A DNA stretch of 64,000 nt from Nocardioides sp. NBC_00368 (lineage in GTDB: Bacteria > Actinomycetota > Actinomycetes > Propionibacteriales > Nocardioidaceae), in the NCBI RefSeq assembly GCF_036090055.1, contig NZ_CP107970.1, forward strand, positions 2,110,501 through 2,174,500. Reading direction: 5' to 3'. The notes below the pieces were generated by a model, which worked only from the letters and a program-made list of their open reading frames with translations, was not told the DNA's origin and did no database searches. Shown here in pieces: positions 8,179 to 16,970 of the stretch (the stretch's first letter is position 1; each line of letters begins with the position of its first letter). The translations under genes and the position numbers were made by a program.

Positions 8179-10239
8179 CTAGAAGTCGAGGTCGGTCTCG
8201 GAGAGCTGACCGCCCCCGGCAACGATGAACTCCTTGCGCGGGGCGACATCGGAGCCCATCAGCAGGTCGAAGACCGCCGCGGCCTCGTCGGCGTCGTCCA
8301 GGGTCAGCCTGCGAAGCGTCCGGTGACGGGGGTCCATCGTGGTCTCGGCCAGCTGGTCGGCGTCCATCTCACCCAGACCCTTGTAGCGCTGCACCGGGTC
8401 CTTCCAGCTGACGTTCTTCTTCTTCAGCTCGGCGAGCTTCCGCTGCAGCTCCGGGTCGGAGTAGGTGTAGATGTACTTCTCCATCCCCTTCTTCGGGTTG
8501 GAGATCTCGATCCGGTGCAGCGGCGGGACCGCGGTGTAGACCTTGCCAGCGGCGATCAGCTCGGGCATGTACTTGAAGAACAGCGTCGCCAGCAGCGTAC
8601 GGATGTGGGCGCCGTCGGAGTCCGCGTCGGCCATGAAGATGATCTTGCCGTAGCGCGCCGCGTCCAGGTCGAAGCTGCGCCCCGTGCCCGTCCCCACCAC
8701 CTGGATGATCGAGGAGCACTCGGCGTTCTTCAGCATGTCGCCGACCGAGGCCTTCTGGACGTTGAGGATCTTGCCGCGGATCGGCAGCAGCGCCTGGAAC
8801 TCCGAGTTGCGCGCCACCTTGGCGGTGCCGAGCGCGGAGTCACCCTCGACGATGAAGAGCTCGGCACGGTCGTCGGTGGTGCGGCAGTCGGCGAGCTTGG
8901 AGGGCAGCGCGGAGGACTCCAGCGCGTTCTTGCGCCGCTGGTTCTCCTTCTGCTGACGCAGCGAGAGCCGGGTCTTGGAGGCGGCGTAGACCTTCTCCAT
9001 CACCAGCTTGGCCTGCTGCTTCTGGGCACCGCGGGACTCGGTGAGGAACGTCTTCATCTCCGCGGCGACGACCTTGCGCACCACGCTGCGAGCCGCTGGC
9101 GTGCCGAGGATCTCCTTGGTCTGGCCCTCGAACTGGGGCTCGGCCAGGCGCACCGTCACCACGGCGGTCAGGCCCTCGAGGACGTCCTCCTTGACGATGT
9201 CCTTGTCGTTGACCTTGAGCACCTTGGCCGCGCGCATGGCGTCGTTGAAGGTCTTGGTCAGCGCGTTCTCGAAGCCGCTGACGTGGGTGCCGCCCTTCGG
9301 GGTGGCGATCACGTTGACGAAGGAGCGGATCTCGGTGTCGTAGCCGCTCCCCCACCGCACCGCGATGTCGACGCCGAGCTCGCGCTCGACGTCCTGCGGG
9401 GTCATGTGGCCGGCGTCGTCGAGCATCGGCACGGTCTCGGTGAAGGTGTCCGACCCCTGCAGGCGGAGTACGCCGCTGACCGGCTCGTCCTTGGCCAGGA
9501 AGTCGACGAACTCGGCGATGCCGCCGTCGTGGCGGAACTTCTCCTCGACCGGATCCGCTCCGGACAGGTCGCGGATGACCAGTTCGAGGCCGGGGACGAT
9601 GAAGGAGGTCTGCCGGGCACGGCCGAGCAGGCCGTCGAGCTCGAAGCGGGCGTCCTTGGTGAAGATCTGCCGGTCGGGCCAGAACCTGACCCTGGTGCCG
9701 GTCTTGCCCTTGGCGACCCGCTTGCCCTTGCGGCTCAGGCCGCTCTGAGGCGTGAAGCCGGCTGTGGGGCCGTCGCCGTCGAACACGCCCGGCACACCGC
9801 GACGGAACGACATCCCCTGCTGGGCCGGGGAGCGGTCGACGTCGATGTCCATCCGGCTGGAGAGCGCGTTGACGACCGAGAGGCCGACGCCGTGCAGACC
9901 ACCGGTCGCGTTGTAGGAGCCACCGCCGAACTTGCCGCCCGCGTGCAGCTTGGTCGCGACCACCTCGACGCCCGGGAGCCCGGTGCGGGGCTCCTTGTCG
10001 GTCGGGATGCCGCGGCCGTCGTCGTAGACCTCCACCGAGCCGTCGGGGTGCATCGTGACCTCGACGTGGCCGGCCACTCCGGCCAGCGCCTCGTCGACGC
10101 CGTTGTCGATGATCTCCCACAGGCAGTGCATGAGACCCCGGGTGTCGGTCGAGCCGATGTACATACCGGGACGCTTGCGAACCGCCTCCAGGCCCTCGAG
10201 GACGAGGAGGTGCGCGGCGTTGTAGGTGTTGTCAGAGAT
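8179..10239 (-). CDS. parE: DNA topoisomerase IV subunit B (GyrB/ParE family)
   Basis: ATP-dependent type IIA topoisomerase B subunit of about 686 residues. The GHKL ATPase domain is at the N-terminus (EIIDNGVDEAL, DDGRGIP, GGLHGVGLSVVNALS). The transducer follows, then a TOPRIM domain with VEGDSALG and ADADSDGAHIRTLL, and a C-terminal RYKGLGEMD motif. It is called parE rather than gyrB because of its position beside sigA and DUF7455, as I remember it in streptomycetes. The start is odd. The nearest in-frame ATG is at 10371, and no ATG, GTG, TTG or CTG lies between it and the conserved SDNTYNAAHLLVLEGLEA. AGGAG (10250-10246) sits 6 nt before ATC at 10239, which I take as the probable start. 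An annotation from 10371 would add 44 unconserved residues. Confidence 0.93.
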   Translation of the reverse strand: MSDNTYNAAHLLVLEGLEAVRKRPGMYIGSTDTRGLMHCLWEIIDNGVDEALAGVAGHVEVTMHPDGSVEVYDDGRGIPTDKEPRTGLPGVEVVATKLHAGGKFGGGSYNATGGLHGVGLSVVNALSSRMDIDVDRSPAQQGMSFRRGVPGVFDGDGPTAGFTPQSGLSRKGKRVAKGKTGTRVRFWPDRQIFTKDARFELDGLLGRARQTSFIVPGLELVIRDLSGADPVEEKFRHDGGIAEFVDFLAKDEPVSGVLRLQGSDTFTETVPMLDDAGHMTPQDVERELGVDIAVRWGSGYDTEIRSFVNVIATPKGGTHVSGFENALTKTFNDAMRAAKVLKVNDKDIVKEDVLEGLTAVVTVRLAEPQFEGQTKEILGTPAARSVVRKVVAAEMKTFLTESRGAQKQQAKLVMEKVYAASKTRLSLRQQKENQRRKNALESSALPSKLADCRTTDDRAELFIVEGDSALGTAKVARNSEFQALLPIRGKILNVQKASVGDMLKNAECSSIIQVVGTGTGRSFDLDAARYGKIIFMADADSDGAHIRTLLATLFFKYMPELIAAGKVYTAVPPLHRIEISNPKKGMEKYIYTYSDPELQRKLAELKKKNVSWKDPVQRYKGLGEMDADQLAETTMDPRHRTLRRLTLDDADEAAAVFDLLMGSDVAPRKEFIVAGGGQLSETDLDF

Positions 10240-10643
10240 GATCGGCTCCTGGCTGTACTGCGTTGCTGCGATGTTGCTCGGGGGGGTGCGGCGGGGTGTT
10301 GCTCGAATGAAATCTACCGTGCGACACGCCCGGGTCTCACGCAGGCACGCGGCAACCGGCCCCGGCACCATCCGGCGGCACACGTACGTCGTGATCGGTC
10401 CGTTACGCGGAACTTGCGGGTTTCGATGCACGAAATGATCGATTGACAGGTAAGAATGTCTGTCACGGACAGCGATGTCCCGTGGGGTAGGTCCGACCCG
10501 GATCCCCAACCCGGAGCGACAACTGCAAGGATTAGAGGTGCGACGGAGGTAAGAGTCCGCGAGGAAACGCTAGCGATCTAGGGAATCTTCCACGACTCAC
10601 GTACGTTATCCCGGCGCAATCATGATTCAGAAATGAGGCCGAT
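10240..10643. other. Divergent parE / DUF7455 intergenic region (404 bp)
   Basis: It holds the AGGAG ribosome-binding site of parE at its left end and a GAGG site just before the DUF7455 GTG at its right end. It presumably contains the promoters for both genes. TTGACA occurs at 10443-10448 on the plus strand but has no convincing -10 at 17-18 bp. A stretch at 10530-10575 resembles the 5' strand of a lysine riboswitch but lacks the rest. No ORF with coding character was seen. Confidence 0.4.
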
Positions 10644-10850
10644 GTGACCACTGCCGTTGCCACCAGCTCGCCGCTCACGTCCGAGGACCGTTGCGACCGG
10701 TGCGGAGCGCAGGCCTACGTACGCGCGGAGCTCCACTCCGGCGGCGAACTGCTGTTCTGCGCCCATCACGCCCGCGAGCACGGTGAGAAGCTCAAGGAGA
10801 TCGCCAGCTCGATCACCGACGAGACGCACAAGCTCACCGAGAAGAACTGA
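10644..10850 (+). CDS. DUF7455 small zinc-ribbon-like protein
   Basis: A 68-residue actinobacterial protein found beside sigA/hrdB and parE. CDRCG (from residue 17) and FCAHH (near 39-43) provide a Cys2/Cys-His metal site typical of a zinc ribbon. The C-terminus is a charged helix (HGEKLKEIASSITDETHKLTEKN). Its molecular role is unknown. GTG at 10644 is preceded by GAGG at 5 nt spacing, which overlaps a tiny upstream frame whose ATGTGA ends at the start. A strong hairpin follows. Confidence 0.85.
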   Translation: MTTAVATSSPLTSEDRCDRCGAQAYVRAELHSGGELLFCAHHAREHGEKLKEIASSITDETHKLTEKN

Positions 10851-10868
10851 CCCCACCCACCAACTCCC

Positions 10869-10903
10869 CCGGAGGCCCGGACCACGACGGTCCGGGCCTC
10901 CGG
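10869..10903 (+). terminator. Strong hairpin after DUF7455
   Basis: A 15-bp perfect stem (10869-10883 with 10889-10903) closes a 5-nt ACGAC loop. It lacks a T-run, which is common for actinobacterial terminators. It separates DUF7455 from the DUF456 gene. Confidence 0.75.
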
Positions 10904-10939
10904 CGCATCTTCCCTGGCCTCTACGGCTAGGGTCGCCCC

Positions 10940-11425
10940 GTGAGTCTCGTCGAAGTTCTCGTCGCGCTGGTCATCGCCTTCGGCATCGCCGGCATCATCG
11001 TCCCGGTCCTCCCCGGCGGAGCGCTCCTCGTCGCCGCCGCGATCCTGGGCTGGGCCATCTGGCTGGGAGAGCCCACCGGGTGGGTGATCTTCGGCATCTC
11101 CGCCGCCCTCATCGCCATCGGGCTGATCACCAAGTACGCCATCCCCGGCAAGCGCCTCAAGGACTCCGGGATGCCGCTGTCCACCCAGATCGTCGGCGCG
11201 ATCCTGGCCATCATCGGCTTCTTCGTGATCCCGGTCGTCGGCGTCTTCGTCGGGTTTCCGCTCGGCGTCTTCCTCGCCGAGCTGCGCCGCCACGGCGGCG
11301 ACGCCGGCGACGCCTGGGCCTCCACCTGGCACGCACTGAAGGCGATCGGCCTGTTCATCCTCATCGACGCCACCGCCGCGACCCTCGCGACCATCACCTG
11401 GGTCGTCGGGCTCTTCCTCACCTGA
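10940..11425 (+). CDS. DUF456-family membrane protein
   Basis: A 161-residue integral membrane protein with about four helices. A first hydrophobic stretch (residues 3-40) contains the glycine-rich GIIVPVLPGGALL signature of DUF456. Glycine-zipper-like repeats follow around 80-115 (GAILAIIGFFVIPVVGVFVGFPLGVFLAE), and a last helix lies at 135-160. Function is not known for the family. GTG at 10940 begins a clean reading frame. The gene ends just before a large palindromic repeat that separates it from the convergent sigA gene. Confidence 0.85.
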   Translation: MSLVEVLVALVIAFGIAGIIVPVLPGGALLVAAAILGWAIWLGEPTGWVIFGISAALIAIGLITKYAIPGKRLKDSGMPLSTQIVGAILAIIGFFVIPVVGVFVGFPLGVFLAELRRHGGDAGDAWASTWHALKAIGLFILIDATAATLATITWVVGLFLT

Positions 11426-11435
11426 CCCCGCCCCC

Positions 11436-11521
11436 GCCGAGTCGGTAGTTCTGGCGGGCCGAGAAGGTAGTTGTGGGCGACGAAACTGTGGTTTCGTCGC
11501 CCACAACTACCTTCTCGGCCC
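11436..11521. repeat. 21-bp-unit repeat array, copy A (31-bp perfect inverted repeat)
   Basis: Two 21-bp units lie head to tail at 11436-11456 and 11458-11478. The second continues into an inverted copy: 11456-11486 pairs perfectly with 11491-11521 around a TGTG loop. Each unit begins GCCGAG and ends GTAGTTSTGGSS. The array fills the gap between the convergent DUF456 and sigA genes and probably acts as a bidirectional terminator. Related arrays lie at 20481-20585, 40013-40054 and 48735-48903. Confidence 0.85.
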
Positions 11522-11592
11522 CCGCTTCTCCGCGGAAATGGCGAACGCCCTCCCAGATGTCCGGGAAGGCGTTCGGGGTGATCTTAGCCAGA

Positions 11593-13185
<1,593 letters not shown>

Positions 13186-13330
13186 GAACACCTCTCCGTC
13201 GAACTTGGTCGAGACTTATCAAAAACTCAGTTTGGGCGCGGCAGGGCCCGGGGTCGTCAAGAGCCGCAGATTCATTCTGCCACGGTGGTGGTGAACAGTC
13301 CCCATCCGGGGCATCGTCTCACCTGCCAAC

Positions 13331-13909
13331 TCATCCGGCTGCTTTGGCTGCGGCCTTCTTCTGCTGTTTGTAGTCACGCACCTTCTGCAACGACGCAACG
13401 TCGACGACGTCAGCCACAGAACGGTAACCATCGAGGGCATAGTCCCCGACGGCCTCTTCCCAGCCCTCGGGCCGCACGCCCAGCTGCTTGGCCAGCAGCG
13501 AGACGAAGATCTGCGCCTTCTGCTTCCCGAACCCCGGGAGCGCCTGAACCCGCTTGAGCAGATCCTTGCCGCTGGTGGCCTCGGTCCACAGCCGGGTGAC
13601 GTCGCCGCCGTAGTCAGAGGTGACGATGGCCGCGATCCCTTGCACCTTCGCCGACATCGAGCCGGGGAACCGGTGGATCGCCGGCGGGGTGGAGGCGATC
13701 GTCTTGAACTCCTCGGGGTCCATCTCGGCGATCCGGGCGGGATCCAGATGTCCGAGTCGGGTCACGAGCTTGTGACCTCCCTTGAACGCATCCTCCATCC
13801 GGTACTGCTGATCCAGGGCCATGCCCAGCAGCAGCGCGAACGGGTCTTCGGAGAGCAGCTTGTCGGCGGCCTCGTCGCCGGTGATGTGGAGCGAAGGCAT
13901 AAGGGACAT
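13331..13909 (-). CDS. HhH-GPD-type base-excision repair-like protein
   Basis: A 192-residue protein of an actinobacterial HhH-GPD subfamily. The helix-hairpin-helix is VQALPGFGKQKAQIFVSLLAKQLG (about residues 125-148). The N-terminal half is LLGMALDQQYRMEDAF, the helical entry of the DNA-glycosylase fold. The C-terminal iron-sulfur cluster loop of endonuclease III is absent, and I cannot identify the glycosylase Lys/Asp pair with certainty. Binding to DNA and a role in base excision are inferred from the fold. ATG at 13909 or 13900 could be the start; the latter gives MPSLHITGDEAAD, closer to family N-termini. The gene lies upstream of sigA on the same strand. Confidence 0.8.
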   Translation of the reverse strand: MSLMPSLHITGDEAADKLLSEDPFALLLGMALDQQYRMEDAFKGGHKLVTRLGHLDPARIAEMDPEEFKTIASTPPAIHRFPGSMSAKVQGIAAIVTSDYGGDVTRLWTEATSGKDLLKRVQALPGFGKQKAQIFVSLLAKQLGVRPEGWEEAVGDYALDGYRSVADVVDVASLQKVRDYKQQKKAAAKAAG

Positions 13910-13993
13910 CCTGCCTCATCTCGCGGTGCAGCACCTGCTCATGCCTGTGGATAGCGGGTCGCGCCGATCCTGGATCCGTTGCACGCTGGGCCC

Positions 13994-14449
13994 ATGGCCA
14001 CTATGTCCGTCCTGTCAGAGACGTCCGTCGAAGGGCTGCACGAGCCGCTCTCCCCCGTGCTGGAGAAGCGGCTCAGACGAGCGGTGCTCGACCACACCGC
14101 CACCGAGCACCGGCGGTCGTTCCTGGCGCTGGTCCACCTCGGCGTCCCCGGCGGCAAGGAGGTCGTGCACGCCCACCGTGAGGACGAGCCCACCGACCAG
14201 TGGCTGCGGGCCGACATCATCCACAGCATGCGGCGCCGGGTCGGCGTGCCCGACCCGATCGTGTGGTTGACCCGCGCCGGAGGCCTGGACGTCGAGGACG
14301 TCGACCTCCGCTGGCTCGCAGCTGCCCGGCAGGCGTTTCGCGAGCTCGGGGCACCCCTGACGTACGTCGTGGTCACCCGCAACGCCTGGGTAGACCCGCG
14401 CTCGGGGCTGAGCCGCCGGTGGAAGCGGCTGCGCTACCGCAACGACTAG
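13994..14449 (+). CDS. Hypothetical protein paired with DUF4192
   Basis: A 151-residue cytoplasmic protein without a recognised domain. It begins MATMSVLSETSVEGLHEPLSPVLEKRL, has a central TDQWLRADIIHSMRRRVGVPDPIVWLTR segment and ends in a basic WKRLRYRND tail. The pattern of alternating strands and helices suggests a small alpha/beta domain. The stop overlaps that of the convergent DUF4192 gene by 4 bp. ATG at 13994 is preferred over a TTG 15 bp upstream. Function unknown. Confidence 0.7.
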   Translation: MATMSVLSETSVEGLHEPLSPVLEKRLRRAVLDHTATEHRRSFLALVHLGVPGGKEVVHAHREDEPTDQWLRADIIHSMRRRVGVPDPIVWLTRAGGLDVEDVDLRWLAAARQAFRELGAPLTYVVVTRNAWVDPRSGLSRRWKRLRYRND

Positions 14450-15372
14450 GCGGGAAGGTCCGACCGGCTCAGCGCCTCCTCCCAGGCGGTCGGCGGAACG
14501 GCGCCCTCGAGCATCTGGGCGACCAGCAGCCCGAGACCGTGGTGGCGCTCGCTCGCGAAGCACCGGTCCAGCGCACACCAGGCGAGCGCGCCGTCTCCGC
14601 CCAGCCAGGCGGCGAAGGCCAGCACCGCCGCCGGGTAGGCCACGTGGTCCTCGGGGCTGCGGCGTACGACATCGGTCCACAGGCGCACGTGGGCCCTGGC
14701 CTCGTCCCGGGTCATCCCGCCCCAGGCGGCGTCTCGCCGCTGCGGGTCGCACAGGGCCAGCAGCAGGGAGGCGATCTGGTCGGCCGACAGCACCGTCCCG
14801 GCGACTGCGTCGTCGACCAGGCGGCCGACCTCGTAGATCTTCATCGACGAGGCCTGGGCCAGCGCCGTTTCCGTCTCGGCGACGGCCGCCGGGACCGCGG
14901 CGATCGAGGCAGCGAGCTCGGTGCGTGAGCGGCGCATCATGTGCCCGTCGTAGACCGCCTGGGCACGGAACGGGTGGGCACCGACGTCGAATGGGACGCC
15001 GTCGTCAGGGACGCCGTGGAACCCGAGCGGGTCGAACCACCGGCCGTCCTGCACGCGGAGGCAGCCGATCAGGTCGATGTCGCACTCGGCGAGCCTCTCG
15101 GCCAGCCGCCGGGCGATCTTCAGCCCGAAGCGCGGGCCGCTGTCGTAGAGGACGAGCAGGACCCCGCGCACCTGATGACGGACGGCGGGCAGGAGGAGAC
15201 TGTCGAGGCAGCCCTCGACCTCTCCCGGAGGTGGGAGGTCGATCCGGCCGTGCACCTGGTGCTCACCGCCGAAGGTCAGCATGACGATCGACTTCTCGGG
15301 CTGGAAGCCCAGCAGGATGGGAACTGCCGCCAGGACGTCCTCGGGACGGGCGATGGAGAGTTTCGTGGTCAT
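14446..15372 (-). CDS. DUF4192 domain-containing protein
   Basis: A 308-residue protein of the actinobacterial DUF4192 family, of unknown function. The recognisable opening is LSIARPEDVLAAVPILLGFQPEKSIVMLTF, followed by HGRIDLPP. The C-terminal half is helical with Trp-rich repeats (DAAWGGMTRDEARAHVRLWTD, VAYPAAVLAFAAWLGGDGALAWCALDR). It has no signal or membrane segment. ATG at 15372 is chosen over a frame extending to 15465, because the extra 31 residues are unconserved in character and reach into the promoter region of the divergent dinB. Confidence 0.85.
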   Translation of the reverse strand: MTTKLSIARPEDVLAAVPILLGFQPEKSIVMLTFGGEHQVHGRIDLPPPGEVEGCLDSLLLPAVRHQVRGVLLVLYDSGPRFGLKIARRLAERLAECDIDLIGCLRVQDGRWFDPLGFHGVPDDGVPFDVGAHPFRAQAVYDGHMMRRSRTELAASIAAVPAAVAETETALAQASSMKIYEVGRLVDDAVAGTVLSADQIASLLLALCDPQRRDAAWGGMTRDEARAHVRLWTDVVRRSPEDHVAYPAAVLAFAAWLGGDGALAWCALDRCFASERHHGLGLLVAQMLEGAVPPTAWEEALSRSDLPA

Positions 15373-15509
15373 GCGGACCACACTCCCCGCGACCCACCGA
15401 CAGTTTCCGGGACAAAACCGGTGCCTGTGGACAACTCCGTCCTCAATCGATCGTGTGGACGACAACTGGCCCGGAACGGATTGTCCCCGCTGCCCGATAG
15501 GTTGCCACC

Positions 15510-16820
15510 ATGAGAGCGCACGCGTCGGTGATGCACCTCGACCTCGACGCGTTCTTCGCCTCGGTCGAGCAGCGCGACAAGCCGTCCCTGCGCGGCAAGC
15601 CTGTGGTCGTGGGCGGCATCAGCGGGCGCGGCGTGGTCAGCACCGCCTCCTACGAGGCCAGGACCTTCGGGGTTCGCTCGGCGATGTCGACACGCGAGGC
15701 CCGCGCGCTGTGCGGCCACGCCGCCTTCCTCTACCCGCGCTTCCACGCCTACAAGAAGGTCAGCGAGCAGGTCTTCGGGATCCTGCGTGACCTGTCCCCG
15801 CTGGTCGAGCCGCTCTCGCTCGACGAGGCCTTCGTGGATCTCGCCGCGGCCGACCTGCCCGACCTCGAGGTCGAGACGGTCACCGAGACCGCCGCCCGGA
15901 TCCGCGCCGAGGTCGCCGAGGTCACCGGCGGTCTGACCGCGAGCGTCGGCCTCGCCAGCTCGAAGTTCATCGCCAAGATCGCCAGCGACCTGGACAAGCC
16001 CGACGGCCTGGTCGTGGTCGCGCCCGACACCGAGCTCGACCTGCTCCGCCCGATGAACGTCAAGGTGATCCCGGGCGTCGGCCCGGCCACCGCCGAGCGC
16101 CTGCGCCGGGCCGGCATCCACACCGTGGCCGATCTGGAGCAGGTCAGCGTCGAGGAGCTCGTACGCCTCGTGGGCAAGTCCCACGGCACCAACCTCTACA
16201 AGCTGGCCCGTGCCCAGGACGACCGGCGCGTCGAGCCCGAGCGCGAGACCAAGTCGGTCAGCGTGGAGGGCACCTACGACACCGACCTGACGGACCGGCC
16301 GCTGATGGAGCAGATCCTCACCCGGCAGGCCACGGAGGTCGCCGCCCGCCTGAAGAAGAACGGGCTCTCGGGCCGCACGATCACGATCAAGGTCAGGCTC
16401 TACGACTTCACCACGATCAACCGCTCCGCGACCCTGCCAGCGCCCACCGACCAGGCCGGCACCATCGCCCGCCTGGCCAGGACCCTGCTCGGCGAGCTGT
16501 TCACCGCGGGCGAGACGGCCGGCGGCGTACGCCTTCTCGGGGTCGGCGTCTCCGGTCTCGCCGACTGGATCCAGGAAGACCTCTTCGGCGACGACGCCGA
16601 GGACGACACCGAGCCCGAGCTCCCACTGCCCGAGCCCGCACGGCGTCCCACCTGGGCGGCCGGGATGGACGTGGTCCACACGGAGATGGGCCGCGGCTGG
16701 GTCTGGGGATCGGGGCGAGGCGTGGTGACCGTGCGCTTCGAGACCGCCGAGACTCCCGCCGGCCCGGTGAGGTCCTACGCCACCGACGACCCCGACCTGC
16801 AGCCCTACACCGAGTCCTGA
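15510..16820 (+). CDS. dinB: DNA polymerase IV (Y-family translesion polymerase)
   Basis: A 436-residue error-prone polymerase. The first catalytic Asp lies in MHLDLDAFFASVEQ (residues 8-21). The steric/nucleotide loop is GGISGRGVVSTASYEAR. The metal-binding pair is in PLSLDEAFVDL (near residue 105). A helix-hairpin-helix follows (VIPGVGPATAERLRRAGIHTVADL), then the little-finger domain with KNGLSGRTITIKVR. The C-terminus has an extra 60-residue tail (PEPARRPTWAAGMDVVHTEMG...), as in many actinobacterial DinB proteins. No LexA box was recognised in the 137 bp shared with the divergent DUF4192 gene. A second Y-family polymerase is encoded 4 kb away. Confidence 0.95.
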   Translation: MRAHASVMHLDLDAFFASVEQRDKPSLRGKPVVVGGISGRGVVSTASYEARTFGVRSAMSTREARALCGHAAFLYPRFHAYKKVSEQVFGILRDLSPLVEPLSLDEAFVDLAAADLPDLEVETVTETAARIRAEVAEVTGGLTASVGLASSKFIAKIASDLDKPDGLVVVAPDTELDLLRPMNVKVIPGVGPATAERLRRAGIHTVADLEQVSVEELVRLVGKSHGTNLYKLARAQDDRRVEPERETKSVSVEGTYDTDLTDRPLMEQILTRQATEVAARLKKNGLSGRTITIKVRLYDFTTINRSATLPAPTDQAGTIARLARTLLGELFTAGETAGGVRLLGVGVSGLADWIQEDLFGDDAEDDTEPELPLPEPARRPTWAAGMDVVHTEMGRGWVWGSGRGVVTVRFETAETPAGPVRSYATDDPDLQPYTES

Positions 16821-16970
16821 GCCCTCTCCCCCGGCCTGGGATCCCGCCGTCGTGGCCGGTGGTGCGCTATTGCGCCGAGCGACCCGGGTGTGCGATAGCG
16901 CGATGCGATGCGCCAGGCGCGCCGGTGCTGCGGTCGGGCGTTCGAGGGTCGCGAGGATAGGGTCTCGTTC

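Noticed and set aside
10529..10600. Possible lysine riboswitch upstream of DUF7455
   Set aside because: AGAGGTGCGA, TAAGAGT and GAGGAAAC resemble the 5' strand of an L box, but the remaining helices and the CCGAAGG core are missing and there is no room for them. No lysine gene follows.
16850..16920. Inverted repeat GCGCTAT / ATAGCGC between dinB and the S9 peptidase gene
   Set aside because: The arms are only 7 bp with a 24-nt spacer, no second copy was seen, and it fits neither the 21-bp family nor a clear operator.
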